NCBI RefSeq assembly: GCF_006715495.1 | Contig: NZ_VFNI01000004.1 | Location: forward strand, 439,013-503,012 | DNA: 64,000 nucleotides | Reading direction: 5' to 3' | Source: Herbaspirillum sp. SJZ106 | GTDB taxonomy: Bacteria > Pseudomonadota > Gammaproteobacteria > Burkholderiales > Burkholderiaceae_D | Position numbers and translations under genes: made by a program | The notes under the pieces: generated by a model | Databases searched by the model: none | The model's input: the letters and a program-made list of their open reading frames with translations, nothing else | Told to the model about the DNA's origin: nothing | Part shown: piece by piece, positions 1-9,015 of the stretch | How the letters are laid out: every line of letters starts with the position of its first letter | Numbering within the stretch: position 1 is the first letter of the stretch

Positions 1-1331
1 GAACACAGCACCAGCAGCGTCATCGTGCCGTACAGGAAATTGAACGGATTGGCCGGGTGGTTGAAGAACAGCAGGCTGCCCAGGCCCAGCACCAGTCCGG
101 GCACCGCCATCGGCAGGAAGCACAGGAACCGCAACAGCGGGCCGAGCATGGCCGGGCCGCGCGTCTTTTCCATCAGCCAGGCGCCGGTGAAGATCACCAG
201 GGTGCCGGCGATGCTGGTGCCGCAGGCCAGCTTGAGGCTGTTCCAGTAGGCCAGCCAGCCGCCGCCGTCCATGTTGTCGAAATCGTAGTGCTGCAGCGTG
301 AGTTGCAGGTTGTACGGCCACAGCTTGACCAGCGAGGCGCCGATGGCGACCGCGATGATGGTCAGGATGGCGGCGGCCAGCGCCGTCACCGCCAGCAGGT
401 TGGCGCCATCGCGGCGCCAGTCCGGGCGCGGCACATAGGATTCCGAGCGGCTGCTCATCTGGGCGCGCTGGCGGCGCTGCAGCCAGGCGTCGACGGCGAA
501 GGTGAGCACCGCCGGCACCAGCAGCAGCAGGCCGATCAGCGCGCCGCGGCCGAACTGCTGCTGGCCGACCACCGCTTTGTAGGCTTCCACCGCCAGCACG
601 CTGTAGGCGCCGCCGACGATCTTGGGCACGCCGAAATCGGTGATGGTGAGCGTAAATACCAGGCAAAAGGCGCCGAAGATGCCGTAGCGCGTGGCCGGCA
701 GGGTGACGCTTTTGAAGGTGCGCCAGCGCGACGAGCCCATGGCGGCGGCGGCGTCGTACAGGCGGCCATCGGCTTGCGACAAGGCCGACAGCAAGATCAT
801 CAGCGCATGCGGGAAGGTGTAGAACACTTCGCCCAGCAGGATGCCCCAGAAACCGTAGATGCTGCCGTCCATCCATTCCTTGAACAAGCCCTGGTTGCCG
901 AACAGGTAGATGAGCGCGATGCCAGGCAGCAGCGACGGCGCCAGCAGCGGCAAGAGCCCGATGCCGCGCCACACCCCTTTGAGCGGAATGCAGGTGCGCT
1001 GCAGGGCGTAGGCGAACACATAGGCCAGCGGCACCGTGACCAGCGCGGTGACAAAGGACACCCACAGGCTGCGTCCCAGCATGGGCAGGAAATTGATGTT
1101 GGAAAACAGGGCGGTCAACGGCTGCAAGCCGGCCCAGCGGCCATCGGGAGTGAGCGCCGCCTGCATCAGGATGAACGCCAGCGGGCCGCCCAGCCCCAGC
1201 AGCAGCGCGGCCAGCAGCAGCCACTTGAGGCCGCCAGCGCTGTGCAGGCCCGGCGCTCCCAGTTCGGGCATGGCGCTGCTAGCAGTGGCGGCGGTGGCGG
1301 CGGTGGGAGGCATCGCGGCGGCGTTTCTCAT
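1..1331 (-). CDS. ABC transporter permease, two-domain FbpB/PhnV type (C-terminus cut by window edge)
   Basis: The minus strand is open from an ATG at 1331 to the left edge, so at least 443 residues are present and the C-terminus is missing. Several hydrophobic segments are visible. A typical permease EAA loop, YDAAAAMGSSRWRTFKSVTLP-like (around residue 190), marks the contact to the ATPase, and a second half begins after a hydrophilic linker rich in Arg. This is the fused double-permease layout of iron(III), thiamine and 2-aminoethylphosphonate importers. The start overlaps the ATPase stop by one base (TGATG), so the two genes are translationally coupled. The substrate is not decided by the sequence seen; 2-aminoethylphosphonate (PhnV-like) is my best guess. 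The binding protein would lie outside the window. Confidence 0.85.
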   Translation of the reverse strand, partial: MRNAAAMPPTAATAATASSAMPELGAPGLHSAGGLKWLLLAALLLGLGGPLAFILMQAALTPDGRWAGLQPLTALFSNINFLPMLGRSLWVSFVTALVTVPLAYVFAYALQRTCIPLKGVWRGIGLLPLLAPSLLPGIALIYLFGNQGLFKEWMDGSIYGFWGILLGEVFYTFPHALMILLSALSQADGRLYDAAAAMGSSRWRTFKSVTLPATRYGIFGAFCLVFTLTITDFGVPKIVGGAYSVLAVEAYKAVVGQQQFGRGALIGLLLLVPAVLTFAVDAWLQRRQRAQMSSRSESYVPRPDWRRDGANLLAVTALAAAILTIIAVAIGASLVKLWPYNLQLTLQHYDFDNMDGGGWLAYWNSLKLACGTSIAGTLVIFTGAWLMEKTRGPAMLGPLLRFLCFLPMAVPGLVLGLGSLLFFNHPANPFNFLYGTMTLLVLC

Positions 1332-2563
1332 CAGACGAAGACCTGCAGCGATTGCCGCGGCAAGGCGATCCAGATGCTTTCGCCGCCATGCATGGCGCCG
1401 AGGCGCTCATGCGTCCCGGCCATGATGTCGGCCATCAGCGTTTGCCCGGGCAGGGCATCGGCGGCAAGGGCGATGCGGTAACGGTTGCCGAGATAGATGC
1501 GGTCGATCACGCGGGCCTGGAAGCGGTTGGCGGCTTGCTCGGCGGGGAACAGGTCGACCGCTTCCGGCCGGCAGAACAGGCGGCCGCTGGAGAGTTCGTC
1601 TTCCTCCGGCCGGATCTCCAGTTGCAGCGAACCGACCGCGACCTGGGAACCCGAGATCCGGGTGAAGGGCAGCCAGTTGGACTGGCCGATGAAGTCGGCC
1701 ACGAAGGGCGAAGCCGGGCGGCGGTAGATCTCGTCCGGCGTGCCGAATTGCTCGATGCGGCCGCGGTTCATCACGGCGATGCGGTCGGCCATCACCATGG
1801 CTTCTTCCTGGTCGTGCGTGACCATCAGGGTGGTGATGCGGAATTCCTTTTGCAGGCGGCGGATTTCCAGTTGCAGGTGTTCGCGCACCAGGGCATCCAG
1901 GGCCGACAGCGGTTCGTCGAGCAGCAGCAGCGAAGGCGACGGCGCCAGCGCGCGCGCCAGGGCCACGCGCTGCTGCTGGCCGCCGGAGAGCTGGCCGGGA
2001 TATTTGCGCTCGCTGCCGGCCAGGCCCACCATGCCCAGCATCTCGGCCACGCGCTCGCGCCTTTGCTGGCGCGACAGCTTGCGCTGGCCGGCCGCGGCAT
2101 TGAGGCCGTAGGCCACGTTGTCTTCCACGGTAAGGTTGGGGAACAGCGCGTACGACTGGAACAGGATGCCGTAATCGCGCGCCTGCGGCGGCAACTGCGA
2201 GATATCGCGCCCGCCGGCCTGCAGGCTGCCGGCATCCTGGCGTTCCAGGCCGGCGATGGTGCGCAGCAGGGTGGTCTTGCCGCAGCCGGACGGTCCCAGC
2301 AGGCAGACCATCTCGCCCTGCCTGACCTCCAGCGAAACACGGTCTAGCGCGGTGAAGGCGCCGAAACGCTTGTCGATGCCGCGCACCGACAGGAAAGCCT
2401 CGCCGCCATCGGTATGGGACAGGTCGCCGGCATGGGGATGGGAGGCGGTCGGAAGGTGGGAGGCAGTCTGCATCGTCTGGTTGGTCTGGCTGGTGGGGCG
2501 GCTGGGCCGCAACGCTGCCGCAATCGGTTGCCGTGCTTGCAGGAATTGAGCGCTGTCGCGCAT
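1331..2563 (-). CDS. ABC transporter ATP-binding protein (PotA/FbpC/PhnT type)
   Basis: This is the nucleotide-binding subunit that powers the permease encoded directly downstream. Walker A GPSGCGKTT, Q-loop region LFQSYALFPNLTV, signature LSGGQQQRVALARALA, Walker B LLLLDEPLSALD and the switch His in VTHDQEEAM are all present. A C-terminal regulatory TOBE-like part follows (FCRPEAVDLFP onward), as in spermidine, iron and phosphonate importers. The frame stays open to 2878, but that would run through the divergent upstream region. I chose the ATG at 2563 (410 residues); an ATG at 2473 is an alternative and neither has a clear ribosome-binding site. Substrate is unknown; the pairing with a double permease suggests iron, thiamine or 2-aminoethylphosphonate. 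Confidence 0.88.
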   Translation of the reverse strand: MRDSAQFLQARQPIAAALRPSRPTSQTNQTMQTASHLPTASHPHAGDLSHTDGGEAFLSVRGIDKRFGAFTALDRVSLEVRQGEMVCLLGPSGCGKTTLLRTIAGLERQDAGSLQAGGRDISQLPPQARDYGILFQSYALFPNLTVEDNVAYGLNAAAGQRKLSRQQRRERVAEMLGMVGLAGSERKYPGQLSGGQQQRVALARALAPSPSLLLLDEPLSALDALVREHLQLEIRRLQKEFRITTLMVTHDQEEAMVMADRIAVMNRGRIEQFGTPDEIYRRPASPFVADFIGQSNWLPFTRISGSQVAVGSLQLEIRPEEDELSSGRLFCRPEAVDLFPAEQAANRFQARVIDRIYLGNRYRIALAADALPGQTLMADIMAGTHERLGAMHGGESIWIALPRQSLQVFV

Positions 2564-2805
2564 TTGCGGGACGTTGTCGGTCTCAAGGCAAGCGGATGTT
2601 ACGGGGCAAATATGACTGCTGGATGACAGCTCCCTCTGTGATAGCGGGGTAATATCCGACCTATAGATTGAAGTTATGGATGGCGCGTAAACAGGCTTGA
2701 TGGAGAAGGCGGCGGCACTGATATAGTGTCGGGATTGCTGGCGCGGGATCGCACGGCGTCGCTGTGTTGCCAGCCGCCATCGGCGCACGTGCAGGGAGAA
2801 CGAAT

Positions 2806-3330
2806 ATGAGTCAAACAAGGAAACTGGCATATCGCGGGCCGTCCCGCCTGACGCTGGCCAGGATCGGCGTGGCGGCATTGCTGGCCGCCTGTTCGGGGCC
2901 GGAGAGCACGCAGCAGCAGCGCGACGACTTGGCCAGGTCCATCATCGAACAGAAAAAGACCACGGCGGACGGCACCTCGACCGCCACCACCGCCGATGGC
3001 TACAAGCAGGATCTGGCCAAGCGCATCTCGCAGGTCAATTTCACCAGCGTCTATGTCGAGCGTCCGCAGGCGCTGCTGCGCTCGGTGATCGTGGTCAAGT
3101 ATGTGGTCGACCGCGACGGCAACCTTGTCAACAGCGAGATACTGCGCAGCAACCGCGACAAGCAGGCCGAGGCCAGCGCGCTGGGCAGCCTGAAGAATAC
3201 GGCGCCGTTCCCCAAGCCGCCGGAGGCGCTGCTGCGGCACGGCCGCATCGAATTGTCCGAAAGTTGGCTGTTCAACAATGACGGACGCTTCCAGTTGCGC
3301 AGCGTGGCGCTGGCGCAGATGGGCGAATGA
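2806..3330 (+). CDS. Lipoprotein with TonB C-terminal-like domain
   Basis: A 174-residue protein with a short basic N-terminus, hydrophobic stretch and a lipobox ending LLAAC (Cys about residue 28), so it is probably a lipoprotein. The C-terminal half (VIVVKYVVDRDGNLVNSEIL, then a paired-residue segment with KNTAPFPKPP) matches the fold of TonB C-terminal domains, where a beta-strand pair and a Pro-rich FPxPP turn are typical. It lacks the long Pro-rich linker and transmembrane anchor of a true TonB. It is divergent from the ABC importer. The ATG at 2806 follows an AGGGAGAACGAAT stretch that can serve as ribosome-binding site. Role unknown; not proven to be an energy transducer. Confidence 0.75.
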   Translation: MSQTRKLAYRGPSRLTLARIGVAALLAACSGPESTQQQRDDLARSIIEQKKTTADGTSTATTADGYKQDLAKRISQVNFTSVYVERPQALLRSVIVVKYVVDRDGNLVNSEILRSNRDKQAEASALGSLKNTAPFPKPPEALLRHGRIELSESWLFNNDGRFQLRSVALAQMGE

Positions 3331-3380
3331 ATGCAGGCATCCGCGACCGGTGCGGGGATGTTGCCGGGGATGGGCATGTG

Positions 3381-3386
3381 TATAAT
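3381..3386 (+). promoter_or_regulatory. Candidate -10 box (TATAAT) ahead of a short terminated transcript
   Basis: A perfect sigma-70 -10 hexamer lies between the TonB-domain gene and ppiD. A convincing -35 hexamer at 16-18 bp is not seen (TTGCCG at 3361 has only a 14-base spacer). If used, transcription would begin near 3392 and run into the terminator at 3474-3497. Confidence 0.45.
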
Positions 3387-3391
3387 GTCGC

Positions 3392-3497
3392 GCGTGCACG
3401 ACTGAGTGCGTTGTGCGCCTGAGGGCTTGCCGCAGGAAGCGTTTCCTGGCGGTTTCCCGCTCCGCCGGACCAGGGCGAACGTGAGTTCGCCTTTTTT
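3392..3497 (+). ncRNA. Candidate structured small RNA or ppiD leader
   Basis: About 105 nt bounded by a TATAAT box on the left and an intrinsic terminator on the right. Inside is a stem-loop CCGCAGGAA / TTCCTGGCGG (around 3430-3452, one bulge) and a second GGCGG / CCGCC stem that shares bases with it, so two folds compete. It does not carry the GGAAGGAAGCA tetraloop region of 4.5S RNA, a tRNA T-arm, or the length of 6S RNA. It could be a free small RNA or an attenuated leader of ppiD. I do not recognise the family. Confidence 0.35.
3474..3497 (+). terminator. Intrinsic terminator upstream of ppiD
   Basis: Perfect 7-bp stem GGCGAAC / GTTCGCC with a GTGA tetraloop followed by six T. It ends 73 bases before the ppiD start, so ppiD needs read-through or its own promoter. 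Confidence 0.8.
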
Positions 3498-3570
3498 ATT
3501 ACCGAATCCGGCGCGAGACAGCGAGGGGCGCGCACCTTCATTGACCGGATCGTTTATTGATTGGCTATTC

Positions 3571-5493
3571 ATGTTTGAATTCATTCGTACCCACCAGCGC
3601 CTGATGCAGTTCCTGCTGCTGCTGTTCATCTTCCCGTCGTTCGCTTTCTTCGGCCTGGAGGGCTACAGCAGCCTGACCGACAGCGGCAGCGCCGTGGCCA
3701 AGGTGGCCGGACAGACCATTACCAAGGAAGAGTGGGATGCCGCGCATCGCCAGCAGCTCGAACGCATGCGCCAGGCCTATGGCGATCGGTTCGACACCAG
3801 GCTGTTCGATACCCCCGAGGCGCGCCGCGCCATCCTCGACAACCTGATCGCGCAGCGCGCGCTGGGCGCCGAAGTGGCGGCCAGCAAGCTGGTGGTGCCT
3901 GACCAGGCGCTGCAGCAAAGCATCCTGCAAATCCCGGGCCTGACCAAACCGGACGGCACCTTCGATAACGACCAATACCGCGTGCTGCTGGCGGCCCAGG
4001 GCATGACTCCCAAGGGCTATGAGGCCAGCCTGCGCCGCGAAATGGCGCTGCAGCAGTTGAATGCGGCGATCCAGAACACCGCATTCGCGCCCAAGACCGT
4101 GGCCGACAACCTGTCGAACCTGAACGACCAGGAACGCACGGTGCAGATGCTCAACTTCAAGCCGGAGAGCTACGCCTCCCAGGTCAAGGTGACCGACGAG
4201 ATGCTCAAGGCCTACTACGACAAGAACGGCAAGCGTTTTGAAACGCCGGAGCAGGCCAGCATCGAATACGTGGTGCTCGATGGCGCCGCCGTGGCCGCGC
4301 AGTCGCAGGTGACCGATGACGACATCAAGTCCTACTACGAGCAAAACCAGAAGCTGTATGCGACCGAAGAACAGCGTCGCGCCAGCCACATCCTGATCAC
4401 CGTCAAGAAGGATGCGCCGGCCGCCGACAAGGAGGCCGCCAAGGCCAAGGCGGCAGGCCTGGTGGCCCAGCTGCGCAAGAATCCGGGCGATTTCGCCAAG
4501 CTGGCCAAGGCCAATTCGCAAGATCCGGGCTCGGCCGAGAACGGCGGCGACCTGGGCTTCTTCGGCCGCGGCGCGATGGTCAAGCCTTTCGAAGATGCTG
4601 CTTTCGGCCTCAAGCAGGGCGAGATCAGCGATCCGGTGGAGTCGGACTTCGGCTATCACGTGATCGAAGTCACCGGCATCAAGCCGGCGTCGGTCAAGCC
4701 GCTCGACTCGGTGAAGGATGAGATCGCCGGCGAGATCAAGAAGCAGATCGCGGCGAAGAAGTATTCCGAGCTGGCCGACCAGTTCAACAACCTGGTCTAC
4801 GAAAACGGCGACAGCCTCAAGGCGGTTTCCGACAAGCTCAAACTGAAGATCCAGACCGCCACCGGCGTCACGCGTGCGCCCAACCCGGCGGCCGGCGCGG
4901 CGCCGTACAACAATGCCAAGTTCCTGGCGGCGCTGTTTACCGACGACGTGATCAAGTCCAGGCACAACTCCGAGGCCGTGCAGGTCGCCCCCAATACGCT
5001 GGTGGCCGGCCGCATCAGCCAGTACACGCCGGTGACCGTGCGTGCCTTCGAGGACGTCAAGGCTGACGTGCACAAGGCCGTGCTGCAGCAGGAAGAGCAG
5101 GCGCTGGCCACCAAGGCCGGCCAGGCCCGCCTGGCCGAACTGCAGGCCAAGGATGACGGCGCCGGCTTCAGCGAGGCCAAGGTGGTGTCGCGCGTGAAGG
5201 CCGAAGGCTGGAACGAAGAGGCGTTCAATGCCGTCATGAAGGTCGATGCCGCCAAGCTGCCGGCCTACACCGGCGTGGAAATGCCGGGCATGGGTTACCA
5301 GATCTACCGCGTGACCAAGGTGGAGCAGCCCAAGACCGTGGATGCGGCGCGCCGCAAGGCCGAGCAGGAACAGATCGCCAATGCGCTGTCGCAGCAGGAA
5401 GCGCTGGCCTATCTCGGCTACCTGCGCGAAAAGGCCAAGACCAAGCTGTTGAAGGGCGCCGCCGCGATCAGCGCCGACGATGCCGCCAAATAA
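3571..5493 (+). CDS. ppiD: Peptidyl-prolyl cis-trans isomerase D (periplasmic chaperone, membrane-anchored)
   Basis: A 640-residue protein with a single N-terminal transmembrane helix (residues 11-30, [16 protein letters not shown]), then a SurA_N-like chaperone region, and a parvulin domain at about residues 265-365 ([42 protein letters not shown]). PpiD is anchored in the inner membrane and assists newly exported proteins at the Sec translocon. Length and order match the family. The frame opens earlier at 3406, but that stretch crosses the terminator, so the ATG at 3571 (MFEFIRTHQ) is the start; this N-terminus is typical of PpiD. The usual neighbour hupB is not here. Confidence 0.95.
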   Translation: MFEFIRTHQRLMQFLLLLFIFPSFAFFGLEGYSSLTDSGSAVAKVAGQTITKEEWDAAHRQQLERMRQAYGDRFDTRLFDTPEARRAILDNLIAQRALGAEVAASKLVVPDQALQQSILQIPGLTKPDGTFDNDQYRVLLAAQGMTPKGYEASLRREMALQQLNAAIQNTAFAPKTVADNLSNLNDQERTVQMLNFKPESYASQVKVTDEMLKAYYDKNGKRFETPEQASIEYVVLDGAAVAAQSQVTDDDIKSYYEQNQKLYATEEQRRASHILITVKKDAPAADKEAAKAKAAGLVAQLRKNPGDFAKLAKANSQDPGSAENGGDLGFFGRGAMVKPFEDAAFGLKQGEISDPVESDFGYHVIEVTGIKPASVKPLDSVKDEIAGEIKKQIAAKKYSELADQFNNLVYENGDSLKAVSDKLKLKIQTATGVTRAPNPAAGAAPYNNAKFLAALFTDDVIKSRHNSEAVQVAPNTLVAGRISQYTPVTVRAFEDVKADVHKAVLQQEEQALATKAGQARLAELQAKDDGAGFSEAKVVSRVKAEGWNEEAFNAVMKVDAAKLPAYTGVEMPGMGYQIYRVTKVEQPKTVDAARRKAEQEQIANALSQQEALAYLGYLREKAKTKLLKGAAAISADDAAK

Positions 5494-5526
5494 GGCCGCT
5501 AAATAAGGCCGCTAAATAAGGCAGCC
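5488..5526. repeat. Three tandem 13-bp units across the ppiD stop codon
   Basis: AAATAAGGCCGCT occurs twice exactly (5488-5500, 5501-5513) and once with two changes at the end (5514-5526). The ppiD stop TAA is inside the first unit, so the stop codon itself is repeated in register shifts. Probably a slipped-strand duplication. Confidence 0.9.
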
Positions 5527-5627
5527 AAGCCGCAGGACGCACCGCAGATGTGAAGCGGCGCGCCTGCGGCGCCCCATGCCGATGATATCCGTGCATGGGC
5601 GCGACAATCAGCTAAAAAATTTATACA

Positions 5628-5652
5628 GGCCGCTTCTCCAGCGGCCTTTTTT
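5628..5652 (+). terminator. Intrinsic terminator after ppiD
   Basis: Stem GGCCGC / GCGGCC with a 7-base loop and six T. A second, longer hairpin (GCGCCCCATGC / GCATGGGCGC, about 5568-5603, one bulged C) precedes it without a T-run. Confidence 0.85.
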
Positions 5653-5821
5653 GTTTCATTATTGAGGCAGCGCAGCATTTTTCAGCATGCTTCGCTTGCC
5701 ATCCCGAGCGCAGTTCGCCTCATCCCGGCGTGATCCGGCTGCCGTAGCATGATCAGGAATCGCCCGATGGGAATGCTTCCGATGCAATGTTTTGCCATTG
5801 AATAGCCGACTACTGTTTTCC

Positions 5822-6541
5822 ATGCCAGCCCCAGTCCTGATCATCCAAACCGGCGATCCCAACCAGACCCTCAAGAGCAGCTATGGCGGCTACGCGCAGC
5901 AGATCCAGTCTGCCGCCGGACTGGCCGACCATGAAACCGAAACCGTCACCGTGTACCAGGGGCAGGCCTTGCGCTCGCCCTGTTCCTACCGCGCCGTCTT
6001 CATCACCGGTTCGCCCGCCATGGTGACCGACAAGGAAGACTGGAGCGAGCGCACCGCCGAATGGCTGCGCGATGCGGCGGCGGAACAGACCCCGATGTTC
6101 GGCATCTGCTACGGCCACCAGTTGCTGACCTATGCCTTCGGCGGCGAAGTCGGCTACAACCCGGCCGGCCGCGCCGCCGGCACCATGCATGTGCAAACCT
6201 ACGACTGCTGCCGCAAGGATGCCTTGCTGGGCGAGCTGCCGACCACTTTCCCGGCGCACATGCTGCACATGCAGTCGGTGCTGCGCCCGCCGGCGGAAGC
6301 AGTCGTGATGGCGCGCTCGCCGCTGGATCCGCACCACATGCTCAAGCATGCGGAAAACATCTATTCGACCCAGTTTCACCCGGAATTCTCGCCGGATTTC
6401 GTGCGGGCTCACCTCAATTACTACGCCGAGGTGTATCGCGGTTGCGGCATCGACGCCGCGGCGCTGTGCGAGAAAGTCAGCGAAACGCCGCAATCGACCG
6501 GCTTGCTGCGCCGGTTCCTGGCGCTGTATGCGCGGCACTGA
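5822..6541 (+). CDS. Class I glutamine amidotransferase (GMP-synthase-like, YfeJ type)
   Basis: A stand-alone GATase1 domain of 239 residues. The nucleophile elbow FGICYGHQLL holds the catalytic Cys, and STQFHPEFS holds the His-Glu pair of the triad. The N-terminus PVLIIQTGDP is the usual first beta strand. Such free-standing amidotransferases hydrolyse glutamine and pass ammonia to an unknown partner, or have become gamma-glutamyl hydrolases. There is no synthetase gene beside it, so the acceptor cannot be told. The frame is open from a TTG at 5792, but the ATG at 5822 fits the family start. Confidence 0.88.
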   Translation: MPAPVLIIQTGDPNQTLKSSYGGYAQQIQSAAGLADHETETVTVYQGQALRSPCSYRAVFITGSPAMVTDKEDWSERTAEWLRDAAAEQTPMFGICYGHQLLTYAFGGEVGYNPAGRAAGTMHVQTYDCCRKDALLGELPTTFPAHMLHMQSVLRPPAEAVVMARSPLDPHHMLKHAENIYSTQFHPEFSPDFVRAHLNYYAEVYRGCGIDAAALCEKVSETPQSTGLLRRFLALYARH

Positions 6542-6650
6542 GCGGTTCAACCAAGCCCGTTCGCCCTGAGTAGCCGCCTGGCGGCGTATCGAAGGGAGCG
6601 CGCCTGCCCAGCCCGAATCAGGGCCGCCCGAACGGGGGCGATGAGGGTGC

Positions 6651-7301
6651 TTATTTCAATCCGACCAGCGGCTTCAAATGCGGCCAGACGTTATCCAGCA
6701 GCATGGCTTGCGCCTGTTCGTTGGGATGGATGCGGTCGGCCTGGAACAGCTCCATGTTGGCGGCGATGCCATCCATGAAGAAGGGCACCAGCGGCGCCTT
6801 GTTCTGCCTGGCCAGGCGCTGGAACATGTCAGTGAAGCGGCGCGTGTAGTCGGCGCCGTAGTTGGGCGGGATCTGCATGCCCACCAGCAGCACCTTGGCC
6901 TTGCTCTGGCGCGCCAGGTCCATCATGGCCTGCAGGTTGTCTTGCGTGGTGTTGAGCTGCAGGCCGCGCAGGGCGTCGTTGCTGCCCAGTTCGATCACGA
7001 CGATATCGGGCTTGTTCTTTTCCAGCAGAGAAGGCAGGCGATTCTTGCCGCCGATGGTGGTGTCGCCGCTGATGCTGGAGTTGATCACCACGGCATCGAC
7101 CTTGTGTTGCTGCAGGCGCTGCTCCAGCAGCCGGGTCCATCCGGTGCCGCGCGCCAGTCCGTATTCCGCCGACAGGCTGTCGCCGAGCACGAGCAGGGTT
7201 TTTGGGGCAGAATAGGCGCTCATCGCCGCCAGCATCAGGGCGATGCCCGCCAGCAGCCGCAACCATGCCTTGAGGCCGGTTCGCGCTGCGAATGTCGCCA
7301 T
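6651..7301 (-). CDS. tesA: Arylesterase / acyl-CoA thioesterase I, GDSL family
   Basis: A 216-residue SGNH hydrolase with an N-terminal signal segment (LLAGIALMLAAMSAYSA), so it is probably periplasmic. Block I LVLGDSLSAEYG contains the nucleophile Ser, block III IELGSNDALRG the oxyanion Asn, and block V ADRIHPNEQAQ the Asp-x-x-His of the triad. TesA-type enzymes hydrolyse acyl-CoAs, aryl esters and lysophospholipids. The gene is divergent from a YbbA-type ABC ATPase, the standard arrangement in proteobacteria. The frame stays open further upstream, but that would overlap the ATPase gene, so the ATG at 7301 (MATFAARTG) was chosen. Confidence 0.93.
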   Translation of the reverse strand: MATFAARTGLKAWLRLLAGIALMLAAMSAYSAPKTLLVLGDSLSAEYGLARGTGWTRLLEQRLQQHKVDAVVINSSISGDTTIGGKNRLPSLLEKNKPDIVVIELGSNDALRGLQLNTTQDNLQAMMDLARQSKAKVLLVGMQIPPNYGADYTRRFTDMFQRLARQNKAPLVPFFMDGIAANMELFQADRIHPNEQAQAMLLDNVWPHLKPLVGLK

Positions 7302-7314
7302 CCTTCTTGCCTGA

Positions 7315-8055
7315 ATGCCCTGCATGCCCGATTCCGCTGCCGCCATTGCTGCCGATCCTGTCGCCATTTCTGCTGTTCCCGCCATTGAAGTCCTTCAGTT
7401 GTCCAAACGCGTTGCCGATGCATCGGCCGAATCCGGCCAGCTCACGATTCTTTCCGGCATCGATTTTACCGTGGCCTCCGGCACCACGCTGGCCATCGTC
7501 GGCGCGTCGGGTTCCGGAAAATCCACGCTGCTGGGCCTGTTGGCTGGACTGGATACCCCCAGCGAAGGTTCCGTGCGGCTGGATGGCACAGACATCTTCG
7601 CCCTCGATGAAGACGGCCGCGCGGCGCTGCGCAAGCGCAAGCTGGGGTTCGTGTTCCAGTCCTTCCAGTTGCTCGGCCACCTCAACGCGCTGGAAAACGT
7701 GATGCTGCCGCTGGAGTTGCGCGGCGACGGCGAGGCGCGCGCCAAGGCCGAACGGATGCTGGCGCGCGTGGGCCTGGGCAGCCGTCTCAAGCATTATCCG
7801 AAATACCTCTCCGGCGGCGAGCAGCAGCGCGTGGCGCTGGCGCGCGCTTTCGTCACCGAGCCGCCGCTATTGTTCGCCGACGAGCCCACCGGCAGCCTCG
7901 ATGCCGCCACCGGCGAATCGGTGATCAAGCTGATGTTCGAACTGAACCAGGAACGCGGCTCCACGCTGGTGCTGGTGACGCACGACAATTCCATCGCCGC
8001 GCGCTGCGCGCGCACCATCACCATCGCTGCCGGCCGCCTTGCCGGCAATACCTGA
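7315..8055 (+). CDS. ybbA: ABC transporter ATP-binding protein, YbbA/LolD-like
   Basis: A 246-residue ATPase of the MacB/LolD group. Walker A GASGSGKST, Q-loop FVFQSFQLLGHLN, signature LSGGEQQRVALARA, Walker B LLFADEPTGSLD and switch VTHDNS are intact. It is divergent from tesA with only 13 bases between the two start codons, so their promoters must lie inside the neighbouring reading frames. A YbbP-type large permease, its partner elsewhere, is absent: the next gene downstream is on the other strand. The start could also be the ATG at 7324; neither has a good ribosome-binding site. Confidence 0.9.
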   Translation: MPCMPDSAAAIAADPVAISAVPAIEVLQLSKRVADASAESGQLTILSGIDFTVASGTTLAIVGASGSGKSTLLGLLAGLDTPSEGSVRLDGTDIFALDEDGRAALRKRKLGFVFQSFQLLGHLNALENVMLPLELRGDGEARAKAERMLARVGLGSRLKHYPKYLSGGEQQRVALARAFVTEPPLLFADEPTGSLDAATGESVIKLMFELNQERGSTLVLVTHDNSIAARCARTITIAAGRLAGNT

Positions 8056-8064
8056 ACCTGAGGT

Positions 8065-9015
8065 TCAGACCGCTTCCATCGGATCGGCCGGCGGCAGCGG
8101 ATGCGCGCGCTTGTGCTCGACATAGGCGATGCCCATGCCGCTGGCGCAGATGATGGCGATGCCGATGAGAGTGATGTGGTCGGGAAACTGGCCGAACACC
8201 AGCCAGCCCATGCCGGATGCCGAGATGATCTGGGCGTAGAAGAAGGGCGTGAGCACCGAGGCCTCGGCGTGGCGGTAGGCGTTGTTCTGCAGGAAGTGGC
8301 CGATGGTGCCGGTGAGGCCGGTGGAAATCAGGATCGCCCATTCGACCAGGTCCGGCGTATGCGAACTCCAGAAGAACGGCACCGCCAGCGTGGATAGCGC
8401 GCTGCCCATCAGCGCGCCGTAGAACAGCGTCACCATCGGGTCGTCGGCCTGGTTGGCCTTGCGGTTGAGGATGGACATGAGCGCCATCGTGCAGGCCGAC
8501 AGCAAGCCCAGCGCCACGCCGTGCGGCGGGATGTCGCCGCCGGGGCGGATCACGATCAGCATCCCGGTAAAGCCGACCAGCACCGCGATCCAGCGCGAGA
8601 CATACGCCCGTTCCCCCAGCAGCCACGGCGAGATCGCCAGCACCACCAGCGGCGCGCAGAAATTCATCGCCGTGCCTTCGGCCAGCGGCACAACCTTCAA
8701 TACCGAGAAAAAGATCAGCGTCGACGCCAGCAGCAGGGTGCCGCGGCCGATCTGCAGGCCCAGCCGGTTGGAGCGGAAGATGCTGCGTCCGGTGCGTTTC
8801 TGGTAGAGCGGCACCATCGTGGCCGCCATGAACAGGACGTTGATGGTATAGCGCATCCACGCGATCATCACCACGTGGTAGCCGGAAATGGCCAGCAGCT
8901 TGCCGGCCGCGTCCAGCAGGGACAGCGTCCACAAACCAGTGACCAGAAAGATGATCCCCAGCCAGAGCTTAGGTGTATGTACGACTCGGAATTGCGGCAG
9001 GGCGCTGGTGGACAT
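8065..9015 (-). CDS. DMT-superfamily permease (EamA family)
   Basis: A 316-residue integral membrane protein with about ten hydrophobic helices in two EamA repeats (first about residues 18-148, second about 165-300). Members export or import small metabolites such as amino acids or nucleosides; the substrate cannot be predicted. The start MSTSALPQFR lies 47 bases inside the 3' end of the NAD(P)HX repair gene upstream; no ATG, GTG or TTG occurs after the overlap before the first helix, so the overlap is probably real and the two genes are likely co-transcribed. Confidence 0.88.
   Translation of the reverse strand: MSTSALPQFRVVHTPKLWLGIIFLVTGLWTLSLLDAAGKLLAISGYHVVMIAWMRYTINVLFMAATMVPLYQKRTGRSIFRSNRLGLQIGRGTLLLASTLIFFSVLKVVPLAEGTAMNFCAPLVVLAISPWLLGERAYVSRWIAVLVGFTGMLIVIRPGGDIPPHGVALGLLSACTMALMSILNRKANQADDPMVTLFYGALMGSALSTLAVPFFWSSHTPDLVEWAILISTGLTGTIGHFLQNNAYRHAEASVLTPFFYAQIISASGMGWLVFGQFPDHITLIGIAIICASGMGIAYVEHKRAHPLPPADPMEAV

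Noticed and set aside
57..1481. Plus-strand frame of 474 codons over the permease gene
   Set aside because: Gln/His/Arg-rich composition without any domain; the minus strand encodes a permease with helices and the EAA loop.
3392..3475. tRNA or 4.5S RNA upstream of ppiD
   Set aside because: The part ending in GGACCA looks like a tRNA 3' end, but the would-be T-arm has a nine-base loop without TTC at the right place, and no acceptor stem pairs. The 4.5S tetraloop consensus is absent.
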